From an uncultured Eubacteriales bacterium (lineage in GTDB: Bacteria; Bacillota; Clostridia; Oscillospirales; Acutalibacteraceae): a DNA stretch of 6,543 nt. The first letter of the stretch is position 1. Every line of letters begins with the position of its first letter. The DNA is taken from contig ONFW01000105.1 of assembly GCA_900317215.1 (NCBI GenBank), positions 1 through 6,543 on the forward strand, given 5' to 3'. The notes under the pieces are model-generated. The model did not search any database. It was given only the letters and a program-made list of their open reading frames with translations, and had not been told where the DNA came from. Below, in pieces: positions 1-5,426 of the stretch. The position numbers and the translations under genes were made by a program.

Positions 1-156
1 CTGAGGAGCACACCAGCCGATACCGTGTGTAAAACCCGAAATATCGCTGATCTGCTTTGCGTTTACCCACTTACCCTCTTCGGGTATCGGAGCCGGCTCA
101 TGCTTTGCGCCCTTTGCAACAGGGCACATCAGTTCAACTTCTTTTGTGTAAATCAT
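1..156 (-). CDS. NifU-like iron-sulfur cluster assembly scaffold protein (N-terminal 52 codons only)
   Basis: Only the first 52 codons are in the window; the reading frame stays open to base 1. The protein begins MIYTKEVELMCPVAKG and continues with EPAPIPEEGKWV and THGIGWCAPQ. I recognise this N-terminus from clostridial proteins of roughly 230-250 residues annotated as iron-sulfur cluster assembly scaffold (NifU-like), often next to a GGGtGRT-family gene. Cys11 and Cys49 are visible; Cys49 lies in the GWCAPQ segment, where the family normally continues QGACKL, so it is a plausible cluster ligand (inference). The start is well supported: an AAAGGAGAT ribosome binding site at 161-169 lies a few bases upstream of the ATG at 156. 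The gene has its own strong promoter at 256-284 and a leader of about 93 nt with two hairpins, so it is probably transcribed independently of the pseudouridine synthase upstream. The family call rests on recall of the N-terminus, without the conserved core. Confidence 0.75.
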   Translation of the reverse strand, partial: MIYTKEVELMCPVAKGAKHEPAPIPEEGKWVNAKQISDISGFTHGIGWCAPQ

Positions 157-174
157 TTTGATCTCCTTTCGCAT

Positions 175-191
175 ATCTGTATGATACAGAT
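175..191 (-). repeat. Perfect 8-1-8 inverted repeat just upstream of the scaffold gene's ribosome binding site
   Basis: ATCTGTAT, one base, ATACAGAT forms a perfect 17-bp dyad. In the minus-strand mRNA it can fold into a small hairpin (about 6 bp, 5-nt loop) ending 5 nt before the AAAGGAGAT site. It may set ribosome access or mRNA stability, or be a protein site; the sequence does not decide. Confidence 0.5.
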
Positions 192-204
192 TATTTGATC
201 ATTC

Positions 205-246
205 AGAAAACGGCTCCGCAGTCCAGGACAGCGCAGGCCGTTCTCT
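205..246 (-). promoter_or_regulatory. Leader hairpin at the predicted 5' end of the scaffold mRNA
   Basis: Outer arms AGAAAACGGC (205-214) and GCCGTTCTCT (237-246) pair over 10 positions with one G-U wobble in the transcript. Nested within, with nearly the same centre, is a second dyad at 218-232 (GC-A-GTCC-A-GGAC-A-GC). The outer arm begins only about 3 nt after the predicted transcription start, so the mRNA would begin with this hairpin. No U-tract follows on the minus strand, so it is not a simple terminator. A stabilising 5' stem or a regulatory leader is possible. Confidence 0.5.
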
Positions 247-255
247 ATCATTATG

Positions 256-284
256 ATTATAATATTTTTTTAAAAAAATTTCAA
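256..284 (-). promoter_or_regulatory. Sigma-A-type promoter of the Fe-S scaffold gene
   Basis: On the minus strand TTGAAA (279-284) and TATAAT (256-261) are separated by exactly 17 bp of A/T-rich DNA. The predicted start is near 249, giving a leader of about 93 nt. The -10 lies within a 7-1-7 Fur/PerR-like motif at 248-262. Confidence 0.82.
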
Positions 285-287
285 CAC

Positions 288-324
288 AAAAACGAAATAA
301 TATCCGTATTTTTTCGGAAAATAT
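288..324 (-). terminator. Possible weak terminator after the pseudouridine synthase gene
   Basis: Downstream of the stop codon the minus-strand RNA can pair 315-324 with 297-306 (8 of 10 positions, including a CCG/CGG clamp; 8-nt loop). A broken U-rich stretch follows, including UUUUU at 288-292. The stem is weak and A/U-rich, so this is tentative. It sits immediately upstream of the -35 of the next promoter. Confidence 0.3.
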
Positions 325-331
325 TTATACT

Positions 332-1294
332 TCACAGCCCAATACCGTCAAAATATGCAGTGAACCATACCTCGGGCGCAGTAAAGCTCCTGTTGTTGAG
401 ATATTCAAGGCTGCCTGCTTCAGTTGTAAAATGAAATACGAGCTTATATGAATATAACGCCTGATACCTGAAACCCCATTTTCTGTTTATTTCATTTCTG
501 CCGTATTTTCCGTCACCGAGCAGGGGGTGACCGATATAGGCAAGGTGCGCCCTTATCTGATGTGTCCTGCCCGTAAGTAGCTCCACCTCCAAAAGACTGA
601 GGCCGTCCTTTTCGGCAAGAACACGGTATTTTGTCTTTATCGTTTTTGTATCAGGCGTCGGCTTTTCAGAAATATATACCCTGTTCTGCTTTTCGTTCTT
701 TTCAAGATAAGCCGTCAGCAGAGCCTCCTTCTTTTTAAGACTGCCCACAGCTATACAGAGATATAGCTTATCAAGCTCTCTGTCCTTGAGCTTCTGATTC
801 ATTACTCTCAGGGTCTCGGCATTTTTGGCTGCAATAACTATACCTCCGGTATTCCGGTCTATCCTGTTGACAAGAGCAGGTGCAAAGGAGTTTTCCCTTT
901 TGGGGTCATATTCCCCCTTGTCATAAAGATAATGCTGCACTCTTGCGATAAGCGAATCAAAGTGGTAGGTATCGTCAGGATGAACAAGAAGCCCCGGCTT
1001 CTTGTTGAGAAGAAGAATGTTTTCGTCCTCATATATCACATCAAGCTTTACAGGCGCTTTCATGAAATCATATTCATCAGGTGTCTCCTCAAAGAACTCG
1101 TCCTTTATATAAAGGGTCAGTATATCCCCCTTGTTGAGCCGGGTAGATATCTCGCAGCGCTTTCCGTTGAGCTTGATATATTTTGTCCTTATGTATTTAT
1201 ACATAAGAGCCTTGGGCAGCTCCTTGAACCTTTTGGCAAGGAATTTATCAAGACGCTGACCGCTGTCGTTTTCGGTTATTTCTATCTGTCTCAT
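332..1294 (-). CDS. RluA-family rRNA pseudouridine synthase
   Basis: The 320-residue product should isomerise specific uridines to pseudouridine in RNA, most likely 23S rRNA as for RluC/RluD; the target base cannot be read from sequence. It has an N-terminal S4 RNA-binding segment (about residues 12-65: QRLDKFLAKRF, then KYIKLNGKR) and the RluA catalytic core with NRIDRNTGG at 143-151. This corresponds to the family's H-R-L-D-x-x-T-S-G motif and carries the catalytic Asp at 146. Near 241-251 is TGRTHQIRAHL followed by GHPLLGDGKYG, both family hallmarks, and the length is normal. Two tandem ATGs (1297 and 1294) are available. GAGGTGAT at 1298-1305 abuts the first ATG but is well spaced from the second, so I start at 1294. 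A promoter at 1329-1357 gives a short leader. It is probably monocistronic, because the scaffold gene downstream has its own promoter. Confidence 0.93.
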   Translation of the reverse strand: MRQIEITENDSGQRLDKFLAKRFKELPKALMYKYIRTKYIKLNGKRCEISTRLNKGDILTLYIKDEFFEETPDEYDFMKAPVKLDVIYEDENILLLNKKPGLLVHPDDTYHFDSLIARVQHYLYDKGEYDPKRENSFAPALVNRIDRNTGGIVIAAKNAETLRVMNQKLKDRELDKLYLCIAVGSLKKKEALLTAYLEKNEKQNRVYISEKPTPDTKTIKTKYRVLAEKDGLSLLEVELLTGRTHQIRAHLAYIGHPLLGDGKYGRNEINRKWGFRYQALYSYKLVFHFTTEAGSLEYLNNRSFTAPEVWFTAYFDGIGL

Positions 1295-1305
1295 CATATC
1301 ACCTC

Positions 1306-1331
1306 AATGATCTCCGTTTTCCGGGATCATT
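1306..1331. repeat. Inverted repeat between promoter and ribosome binding site of the pseudouridine synthase gene
   Basis: AATGATC (1306-1312) and GATCATT (1325-1331) are perfect 7-bp inverted arms around a 12-bp spacer. The right arm overlaps the -10 of the minus-strand promoter, and the left arm abuts the ribosome binding site. CGG/CCG inside the spacer could extend the pairing with one bulge. It could be an operator or be incidental. Confidence 0.35.
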
Positions 1332-1357
1332 ATACCACATAATTTCCTCCGTGTCAT
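1329..1357 (-). promoter_or_regulatory. Promoter of the pseudouridine synthase gene
   Basis: On the minus strand ATGACA (1352-1357, 5 of 6 to consensus) and TATAAT (1329-1334) are spaced 17 bp. A TG one base upstream of the -10 makes it an extended -10 (TGGTATAAT). The predicted start is near 1322, giving a leader of under 30 nt. Confidence 0.75.
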
Positions 1358-1420
1358 CATTTATCCGGTTATTGACGGCCTTTACTGCTCCATTTTCAAT
1401 GATTCTTTCACTCAATACGC

Positions 1421-1449
1421 TTGACGAATTATAGGAAAATGATTATAAT
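1421..1449 (+). promoter_or_regulatory. Promoter of the membrane-anchored carboxypeptidase gene
   Basis: TTGACG (1421-1426, 5 of 6) and TATAAT (1444-1449, 6 of 6) are spaced exactly 17 bp. The predicted start is near 1456, about 30 nt before the ATG at 1486. The -10 is embedded in a perfect 17-bp dyad at 1439-1455. Confidence 0.82.
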
Positions 1450-1455
1450 AATCAT
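1439..1455. promoter_or_regulatory. Perfect 8-1-8 dyad over the -10, Fur-box-like candidate operator
   Basis: ATGATTAT, A, ATAATCAT is a perfect inverted repeat covering the -10. Its inner 7-1-7 core, TGATTAT-A-ATAATCA, differs from the Bacillus Fur box TGATAAT-N-ATTATCA at one position per half-site (12 of 14). Part of the match comes from the -10 hexamer itself. A repressor bound here would block RNA polymerase; which regulator, if any, is inference. Confidence 0.4.
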
Positions 1456-1485
1456 ACCACTAAATTATAAAGAGGAATTGATAAT

Positions 1486-2754
1486 ATGCCTTCCAACGGA
1501 CAGGGTAACAGACCCGTTGAATTAAGAAAAAATCATAGCGCCAAAGGACCCGTCGGTGCGCCGGCAAGATCTCCGGTACAGCCGGATAACAGATCTCAAG
1601 TAAAACGCCCCACAACAGATGAGGTCATGAGGGCAAGCTACAGAGAATACAGAAAAAAACAGCGCCGAAGAAAAAAGATCATCAGAGCTTCGGCTTTAGT
1701 GATTTGCACGGCAATAATAGTCGGAGTTATTCTTTTCGCAGGATTGAAATGCAATAAAAAGGAAGAGGAGCCTGCCGAACAGACTCATGCTTCCGTTCAG
1801 GAGAGTGTTGTTGTCAAAGCTGAAAAATCAGAGCCTTCCGAGGCTTCTGCCGAAGATGAGGAAAAGCTCTCAAATGAGCATCTGTATACTTACAATATCG
1901 ACAGATTCTATCAGGACACTCTTTCAGAGCTTGATGCAAAGATCACCTCGGAATTTGTTGCTCTTTATGACGTTACCGCAGACGAGGTGATATATTCTAA
2001 GAATTTCAGCAAAAAATGCTACCCTGCAAGCACTACAAAGCTTCTTACGGCTATAACGGCAAGCAGGGTGGTGAAGGATCCGAAGACAGTATTTACAGTG
2101 GGTGACGAAATAAGGCTCGTGGGTGAGGATTCCAGCGTTGCCTGCCTTGAGGAAGGCATGCAGCTCACCTTTGAGATGATAATTGACGCTCTGCTGCTTC
2201 CCTCGGGCAACGACGCCGCCTATACGATCGCAGTAAACTGCGGAAGGCTCTATAAAAACGACAAGTCCCTTTCTAACGAGAAGGCTGTCAAGGTCTTTAT
2301 GGAGCTTGTAAACAAGACCGCAGCCGAGATAGGAGCATCACATACTCATTTTGTAACTCCCGACGGCTGGCATGACGACAATCACTATACCTCAGCAGAG
2401 GATCTTGTAATAATAGGCGACTATGCAAGAACGATACCGCTGATAAAGAAGTCCTGCGCAAAGGAATCCGCCGAGTGGAAGCTTGTAAAGGGCGGCACTC
2501 TTGCATGGCAGAACACCAACAAGCTGATTCAATGGGGCTCAGAGGTATACTCGAAATACTGTGACGGAATGAAGACCGGCTTTACCGATCAGGCAGGAAC
2601 CTCAGTAGTAGCCTCTGCGACCATGGAGGGTCACACCTTTATTGCCGTTGTAATGAACGGTCAGACGCTCTATACAAAATATGACGACTGCAACACCCTT
2701 TTTGAAAAGGCCTTCAAGCTTTATGACCTTGAGTACACTACGGGCATTGAATAA
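1486..2754 (+). CDS. Membrane-anchored D-alanyl-D-alanine carboxypeptidase (peptidase family S11)
   Basis: The 422-residue product should remove the terminal D-Ala from peptidoglycan pentapeptides outside the membrane. All three S11 active-site motifs are present: STTK at 182-185 (nucleophile Ser182), SGN at 240-242 and KTG at 363-365. The front end is unusual for the family. A cytoplasmic tail of about 67 residues, rich in Pro, Gln and basic residues and ending in a cluster near 56-64 (KKQRRRKK), precedes one hydrophobic helix at about 68-87 and an acidic, Ser/Glu-rich linker to about 130. The protein is therefore predicted to be type II and N-anchored rather than secreted. Only about 57 residues follow KTG, so the C-terminal PBP5 domain is absent. 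AGAGGAA at 1471-1477 is an acceptable ribosome binding site for the ATG at 1486. It converges on a second S11 gene; the stop codons are 2 bp apart. Confidence 0.92.
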   Translation: MPSNGQGNRPVELRKNHSAKGPVGAPARSPVQPDNRSQVKRPTTDEVMRASYREYRKKQRRRKKIIRASALVICTAIIVGVILFAGLKCNKKEEEPAEQTHASVQESVVVKAEKSEPSEASAEDEEKLSNEHLYTYNIDRFYQDTLSELDAKITSEFVALYDVTADEVIYSKNFSKKCYPASTTKLLTAITASRVVKDPKTVFTVGDEIRLVGEDSSVACLEEGMQLTFEMIIDALLLPSGNDAAYTIAVNCGRLYKNDKSLSNEKAVKVFMELVNKTAAEIGASHTHFVTPDGWHDDNHYTSAEDLVIIGDYARTIPLIKKSCAKESAEWKLVKGGTLAWQNTNKLIQWGSEVYSKYCDGMKTGFTDQAGTSVVASATMEGHTFIAVVMNGQTLYTKYDDCNTLFEKAFKLYDLEYTTGIE

Positions 2755-2756
2755 GC

Positions 2757-3902
2757 TCAGCCTGCAAGTGATCTGAGAAAAATTTCAAGAACACCTGAAT
2801 AATTTATCTTCTCCACATCCTCTGCGGCGGCGATCGGATACTCTGCTATCTGCTTGCCGCCGCTTTTATATATTACCCTGCCTACAACGTCACCCTTTGT
2901 CAAGGGCGCCTCAACAGCTTCGGGAAGGACTGTCTCAGCTTCTACCGAGGCTCCTCTGCCCTTCTCTATCAACACCGCTTTACCGGCTGATACACATATT
3001 TCCGCGTTATCCTTCATTCCTCCGCTGACATTTATTCTTCCCTCAGCATCGTAGGGTACTGCCGGCTGAAACATTTCAAAGCCTGCAAAGCCAAAGTCGA
3101 GAAGCTCTGCTGCATCGGAAAAGCGATCCTTCCCCGTTGCGCTGCCCAGAACTACAGCAATAAGACTAAGCCCGTCCCTTTCTGCCGTGGCCGAGATACA
3201 GCTTCCTGCCTTTGAGGTTGTCCCTGTTTTTAGTCCTGTTATTCCCTTATATGTCTTCAGCAGCTTGTTTGTATTGACAAGCTGGGTCTTGCCCCCTCTC
3301 AGCTCATCGATCCATATACCGCTGTATCTGAATATCTCCTCATGCTTTATCAGCTCTCTCGACATCAGCGCAACATCATAAGCGCTCGTAACATGCCCCT
3401 CCTCATCAAGCCCGTTACAGTTTTTGAAAACGGTATCTCTCATGCCCAATTCCTTTGCCTTTTCATTCATCCTTCCTACAAACTCCTCCTCCGTTCCGCA
3501 GACCGTTTCTGCAAGCGCTACTGCAGCATCGTTTGCGCTTGCTACAGTTACAGCCTTTACCATTTCATCAACTGTCATCGTTTCTCCCTGCTCAAGCCAG
3601 ATATCCGACCCGCCCATTGATGCGGCATGGGCGGAGGCAACCACCTTATCGGTCCATTTCAGCCTGCCGCTGTCAACAGCCTCCATTACAAGTATCAGCG
3701 TCATGACCTTTGTCACCGAGGCACAGGCTCTTATATCATGCGGAGCTTTTTCATAAAGCACCCTGCCTGTTTCAGACTCCATAAGAACCGCTGACGGAGC
3801 GGTGATATCATCTGCCGACAAAGCGTTTGCTTTGAGCATGGGGACAGACGACAGCAACACCGATATCGCAAAAAACAAAGAAATGATCCTGCAAAAAAAC
3901 AT
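2757..3902 (-). CDS. Secreted D-alanyl-D-alanine carboxypeptidase, DacF/PBP5 type (peptidase family S11)
   Basis: The 381-residue product is a penicillin-binding DD-carboxypeptidase. From the chosen start, residues 1-27 form a signal peptide: a long hydrophobic core then a plausible cleavage after ANA. Active-site motifs are SVTK (62-65), SAN (122-124) and KTG (225-227). After the catalytic domain a beta-rich segment of about 100 residues (from roughly 275) matches the PBP5 C-terminal domain. The protein ends in a short amphipathic stretch (SGVLEIFLRSLAG) that could act as a membrane anchor, as in PBP5/6. The frame extends to an upstream ATG at 3920, but that ATG has no ribosome binding site. 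GGAGGTG at 3907-3913 is ideally placed for the ATG at 3902, so I start there. It is the last gene of the minus-strand operon, 54 bp after maf; its start lies in a long hairpin (3901-3954). Its 3' end overlaps the probable terminator of the convergent gene. Confidence 0.93.
   Translation of the reverse strand: MFFCRIISLFFAISVLLSSVPMLKANALSADDITAPSAVLMESETGRVLYEKAPHDIRACASVTKVMTLILVMEAVDSGRLKWTDKVVASAHAASMGGSDIWLEQGETMTVDEMVKAVTVASANDAAVALAETVCGTEEEFVGRMNEKAKELGMRDTVFKNCNGLDEEGHVTSAYDVALMSRELIKHEEIFRYSGIWIDELRGGKTQLVNTNKLLKTYKGITGLKTGTTSKAGSCISATAERDGLSLIAVVLGSATGKDRFSDAAELLDFGFAGFEMFQPAVPYDAEGRINVSGGMKDNAEICVSAGKAVLIEKGRGASVEAETVLPEAVEAPLTKGDVVGRVIYKSGGKQIAEYPIAAAEDVEKINYSGVLEIFLRSLAG
2824..2867 (+). 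terminator. Probable intrinsic terminator of the plus-strand carboxypeptidase, inside the convergent coding sequence
   Basis: GCGGCGGC (2824-2831) and GCCGCCGC (2856-2863) form a perfect 8-bp all-GC stem, followed directly by TTTTATATATT on the plus strand. The 24-nt loop can form an extra GATA/TATC stem (2837-2840 with 2847-2850). It lies about 70 nt beyond the plus-strand stop codon, within the last part of the minus-strand carboxypeptidase gene. No U-tract occurs on the minus side, so termination would be one-way. The loop is longer than usual, and the repeat also encodes SGG and AAA residues, so chance is not excluded. Confidence 0.55.
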
Positions 3903-3954
3903 ACCGCACCTCCATAGCATATTCTGTAGATTATATGCTGCAAAGATGCGGTAT
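3893..3954 (-). terminator. Long hairpin plus U7 tract overlapping the start of the secreted carboxypeptidase gene
   Basis: In the minus-strand RNA, 3933-3954 pairs with 3901-3922 in one continuous register around a 10-nt loop (3923-3932). The outer 8 bp and inner 7 bp are perfect. The middle seven positions form two Watson-Crick pairs, four G-U wobbles and one A-C mismatch. The 3' arm contains the GGAGG ribosome binding site (3909-3913) and two bases of the AUG. One base later come seven U residues (3893-3899) that encode the first Phe codons. The structure can therefore act as an intrinsic terminator for trmN6-rsmI-maf transcripts, as a lid on translation initiation, or both. The wobbles pair only in minus-strand RNA, which argues for an RNA-level role. 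Confidence 0.65.
3930..3935 (-). promoter_or_regulatory. Candidate -10 element in the maf-carboxypeptidase hairpin
   Basis: A perfect TATAAT on the minus strand lies at the loop side of the hairpin. No good sigma-A -35 is present at 16-18 bp, so an activator or another sigma factor would be needed. The wider CATATAAT also resembles -10 elements of the sporulation sigma E/K group, but only loosely. A transcript starting near 3923 would lack the 5' arm and leave the ribosome binding site open. Confidence 0.3.
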
Positions 3955-3956
3955 TA

Positions 3957-4586
3957 TTATGTTCTTTTTCTTTTTTTGCCCTCATTCTTATTGCGTTCCG
4001 CTGCAATAAACTCATCCACGGTGAAATCCTGTGCTGTGAATGTGTCGATCTCTCTTTTCAGTCTTGCAAGAGGAAGACCAACTACGTTATAATAATCTCC
4101 CTTTATGCCCCTTATAAACAAGGCTCCTCTGTTCTGTATACCGTAGCCGCCGGCTTTATCGTAGGGCTCGGTAGAATTGACGTATTCCTCTATCTCCTGC
4201 TCAGAAAGCGGATAGAACTCGACCTCTGTCACCTCCGAAAAGCTCGTGTGCCTGCCCATATAGTAGAGACAGCAGCCTGTTATGACCTTGTGTACCTTTC
4301 CCGAAAGAAGCTTCATCATCATTCTTGCGTCGTCTGTGCTTCTCGGCTTATTCAGCATCTTACCGTCAATTATGACCGAGGTATCACAACCTATTATAAG
4401 GTACTTTTCCCTGCCCTTTGATATGCTCTCCGCCTTCATGCAGGCAAGATATTCGGGGCATTTTTCTACCGGAAGATCCTTCGGCACAAGCTCTCTGATA
4501 TCCGAGGGGATCACCCTGAAGCCGCTGTATATCATTGACATGAGATTCTTTCTTCTCGGCGAAGCCGATGCAAGTATTATATCCAT
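3957..4586 (-). CDS. maf: Maf-family nucleoside triphosphate pyrophosphatase (YhdE-like)
   Basis: The 209-residue cytoplasmic protein should hydrolyse non-canonical or pyrimidine nucleoside triphosphates to monophosphate and pyrophosphate; Maf of Bacillus is also linked to septum inhibition. Motifs in order are SASPRR (7-12), the catalytic-Asp region CDTSV (67-71, where the family usually has A-D-T), NKP (79-81), DKAGGYGIQ (143-151) and GDYYNVVGLP (163-172). The YGIQ signature fits the dTTP/UTP-type YhdE subgroup rather than YceF. The C-terminus carries a basic tail (NKNEGKKRKRT) beyond the usual end. A TTG at 4595 gives three extra residues, but the AAAGGA site at 4600-4605 lies too close to it. 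The ATG at 4586 gives the typical MDIILASASPRR start, with somewhat long spacing. The ribosome binding site overlaps the rsmI stop codon, so translation is probably coupled. Confidence 0.93.
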   Translation of the reverse strand: MDIILASASPRRKNLMSMIYSGFRVIPSDIRELVPKDLPVEKCPEYLACMKAESISKGREKYLIIGCDTSVIIDGKMLNKPRSTDDARMMMKLLSGKVHKVITGCCLYYMGRHTSFSEVTEVEFYPLSEQEIEEYVNSTEPYDKAGGYGIQNRGALFIRGIKGDYYNVVGLPLARLKREIDTFTAQDFTVDEFIAAERNKNEGKKRKRT

Positions 4587-4603
4587 TCCGATCAAACCGT
4601 CCT

Positions 4604-5425
4604 TTACAACAAACCCTTATATATATCGCCCTTTTTGAAGCCTGTCAGCCTTGCGCTTTCTCTTGCCGCCTCAGAGGCTGACATTCCTGCAGCTATAAGC
4701 TCTTTTGCAGTATTTACAGCTTCAGCAAGGGTATTGTCCTTTTCCTTTTCCTCCGCTGCCCCTTCAATTATCAGCACTATCTCCCCCTTGACGCTGTCGT
4801 CGGCATATTTCTCACACGCCTCAGAGAGAGTAGTACGTATTACCTGCTCATGGATCTTTGTAAGCTCCCTTACTATGGAAATTCGTCTGTCTCCGAAACA
4901 GCGATACATATCCCTGAGCGTTGCGGAGAGCTTATGGGGCGCCTCATAAAAGACCATTGTTCTTCTTTCGTGTAAAAGAGATGTCAGGTGCTCGTTTCTT
5001 CCGGGCTTATTCACGCTGAGGAAGCCCTCAAAGGTAAATCTCCCCGTAGGCAGTCCTGAAATTGCAATAGTCGACGCAAGTGCAGTCGGCCCCGGAACGA
5101 CACACACTGCTATACCCCTGTCGTAGCATTGCCTGACAAGCATTTCTCCCGGGTCAGAAATACAGGGCATGCCCGCATCGCTGACAACAGCACAGTTTTC
5201 TCCCTTTTCTATCCTGTCGCAGATCTCGTCTCCTCTGTCCATTGTATTGAATTTATGGTAGCTCACCATAGGTGTGCTTATGCCAAACTTATTGAGCAGT
5301 TTTATTGTTACGCGGGTATCCTCCGCCGCAATGAAATCCACCTCTCTGAGAGTTTCTATCGCTCTCGGGGAAAAGTCGGATAGATTTCCTATCGGTGTAC
5401 CTACTACAAAAAGCTTTCCTGCCAT
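4604..5425 (-). CDS. rsmI: 16S rRNA (cytidine(1402)-2'-O)-methyltransferase
   Basis: The 273-residue product is a SAM-dependent methyltransferase of the tetrapyrrole-methylase (SPOUT-unrelated) fold that 2'-O-methylates C1402 in the 16S decoding centre, acting with RsmH. Family motifs are all present: GTPIGNL (9-15), AEDTR (34-38), SDAGMPCISDPG (82-93), VPGPTA (110-115), FYEAPH (159-164), RELTK (186-190) and KGEIVLIIEG (213-222). The last 30 residues (GMSASEAARESARLTGF and on) look like the small helix-turn-helix-like C-terminal domain seen in RsmI proteins. Length is normal. The ATG comes one base after the stop codon of the upstream methyltransferase, and AAGGAGG at 5438-5444 lies inside that gene, 12 nt away. 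Spacing is a little long, so coupled translation is likely. Bacillus keeps the equivalent pair yabB and yabC close together, which supports the call. Confidence 0.97.
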   Translation of the reverse strand: MAGKLFVVGTPIGNLSDFSPRAIETLREVDFIAAEDTRVTIKLLNKFGISTPMVSYHKFNTMDRGDEICDRIEKGENCAVVSDAGMPCISDPGEMLVRQCYDRGIAVCVVPGPTALASTIAISGLPTGRFTFEGFLSVNKPGRNEHLTSLLHERRTMVFYEAPHKLSATLRDMYRCFGDRRISIVRELTKIHEQVIRTTLSEACEKYADDSVKGEIVLIIEGAAEEKEKDNTLAEAVNTAKELIAAGMSASEAARESARLTGFKKGDIYKGLL

Positions 5426-5426
5426 A

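Noticed and set aside
195..434. Plus-strand open frame of 79 codons
   Set aside because: It covers the leader and promoter of the scaffold gene and the 3' end of the pseudouridine synthase gene on the other strand, and shows no protein-like features.
1738..1755. Possible lipobox (FAGLKC) after the hydrophobic segment of the plus-strand carboxypeptidase
   Set aside because: Lys directly before Cys does not fit a lipobox, and about 67 residues precede the hydrophobic helix, so a type II anchor fits better.
2756..2777. CTCAG/CTGAG inverted repeat at the convergent stop codons
   Set aside because: Arms are only 5 bp, and it is followed by A residues on the plus strand with no U-tract on the minus strand, so it does not look like a terminator for either gene.
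3424..3756. Plus-strand open frames opposite the secreted carboxypeptidase
   Set aside because: They are antisense shadows of a well-supported coding sequence, with Ser/Pro-rich low-complexity translations and no ribosome binding site.
3903..3920. Upstream ATG for the secreted carboxypeptidase
   Set aside because: No ribosome binding site precedes 3920, whereas GGAGGTG is ideally spaced for 3902 and the shorter start gives a clean signal peptide.
4587..4595. TTG start adding three residues to Maf
   Set aside because: The AAAGGA site is only 4 nt from the TTG, and Maf proteins normally begin close to the ILASxSPRR motif, as from the ATG at 4586.
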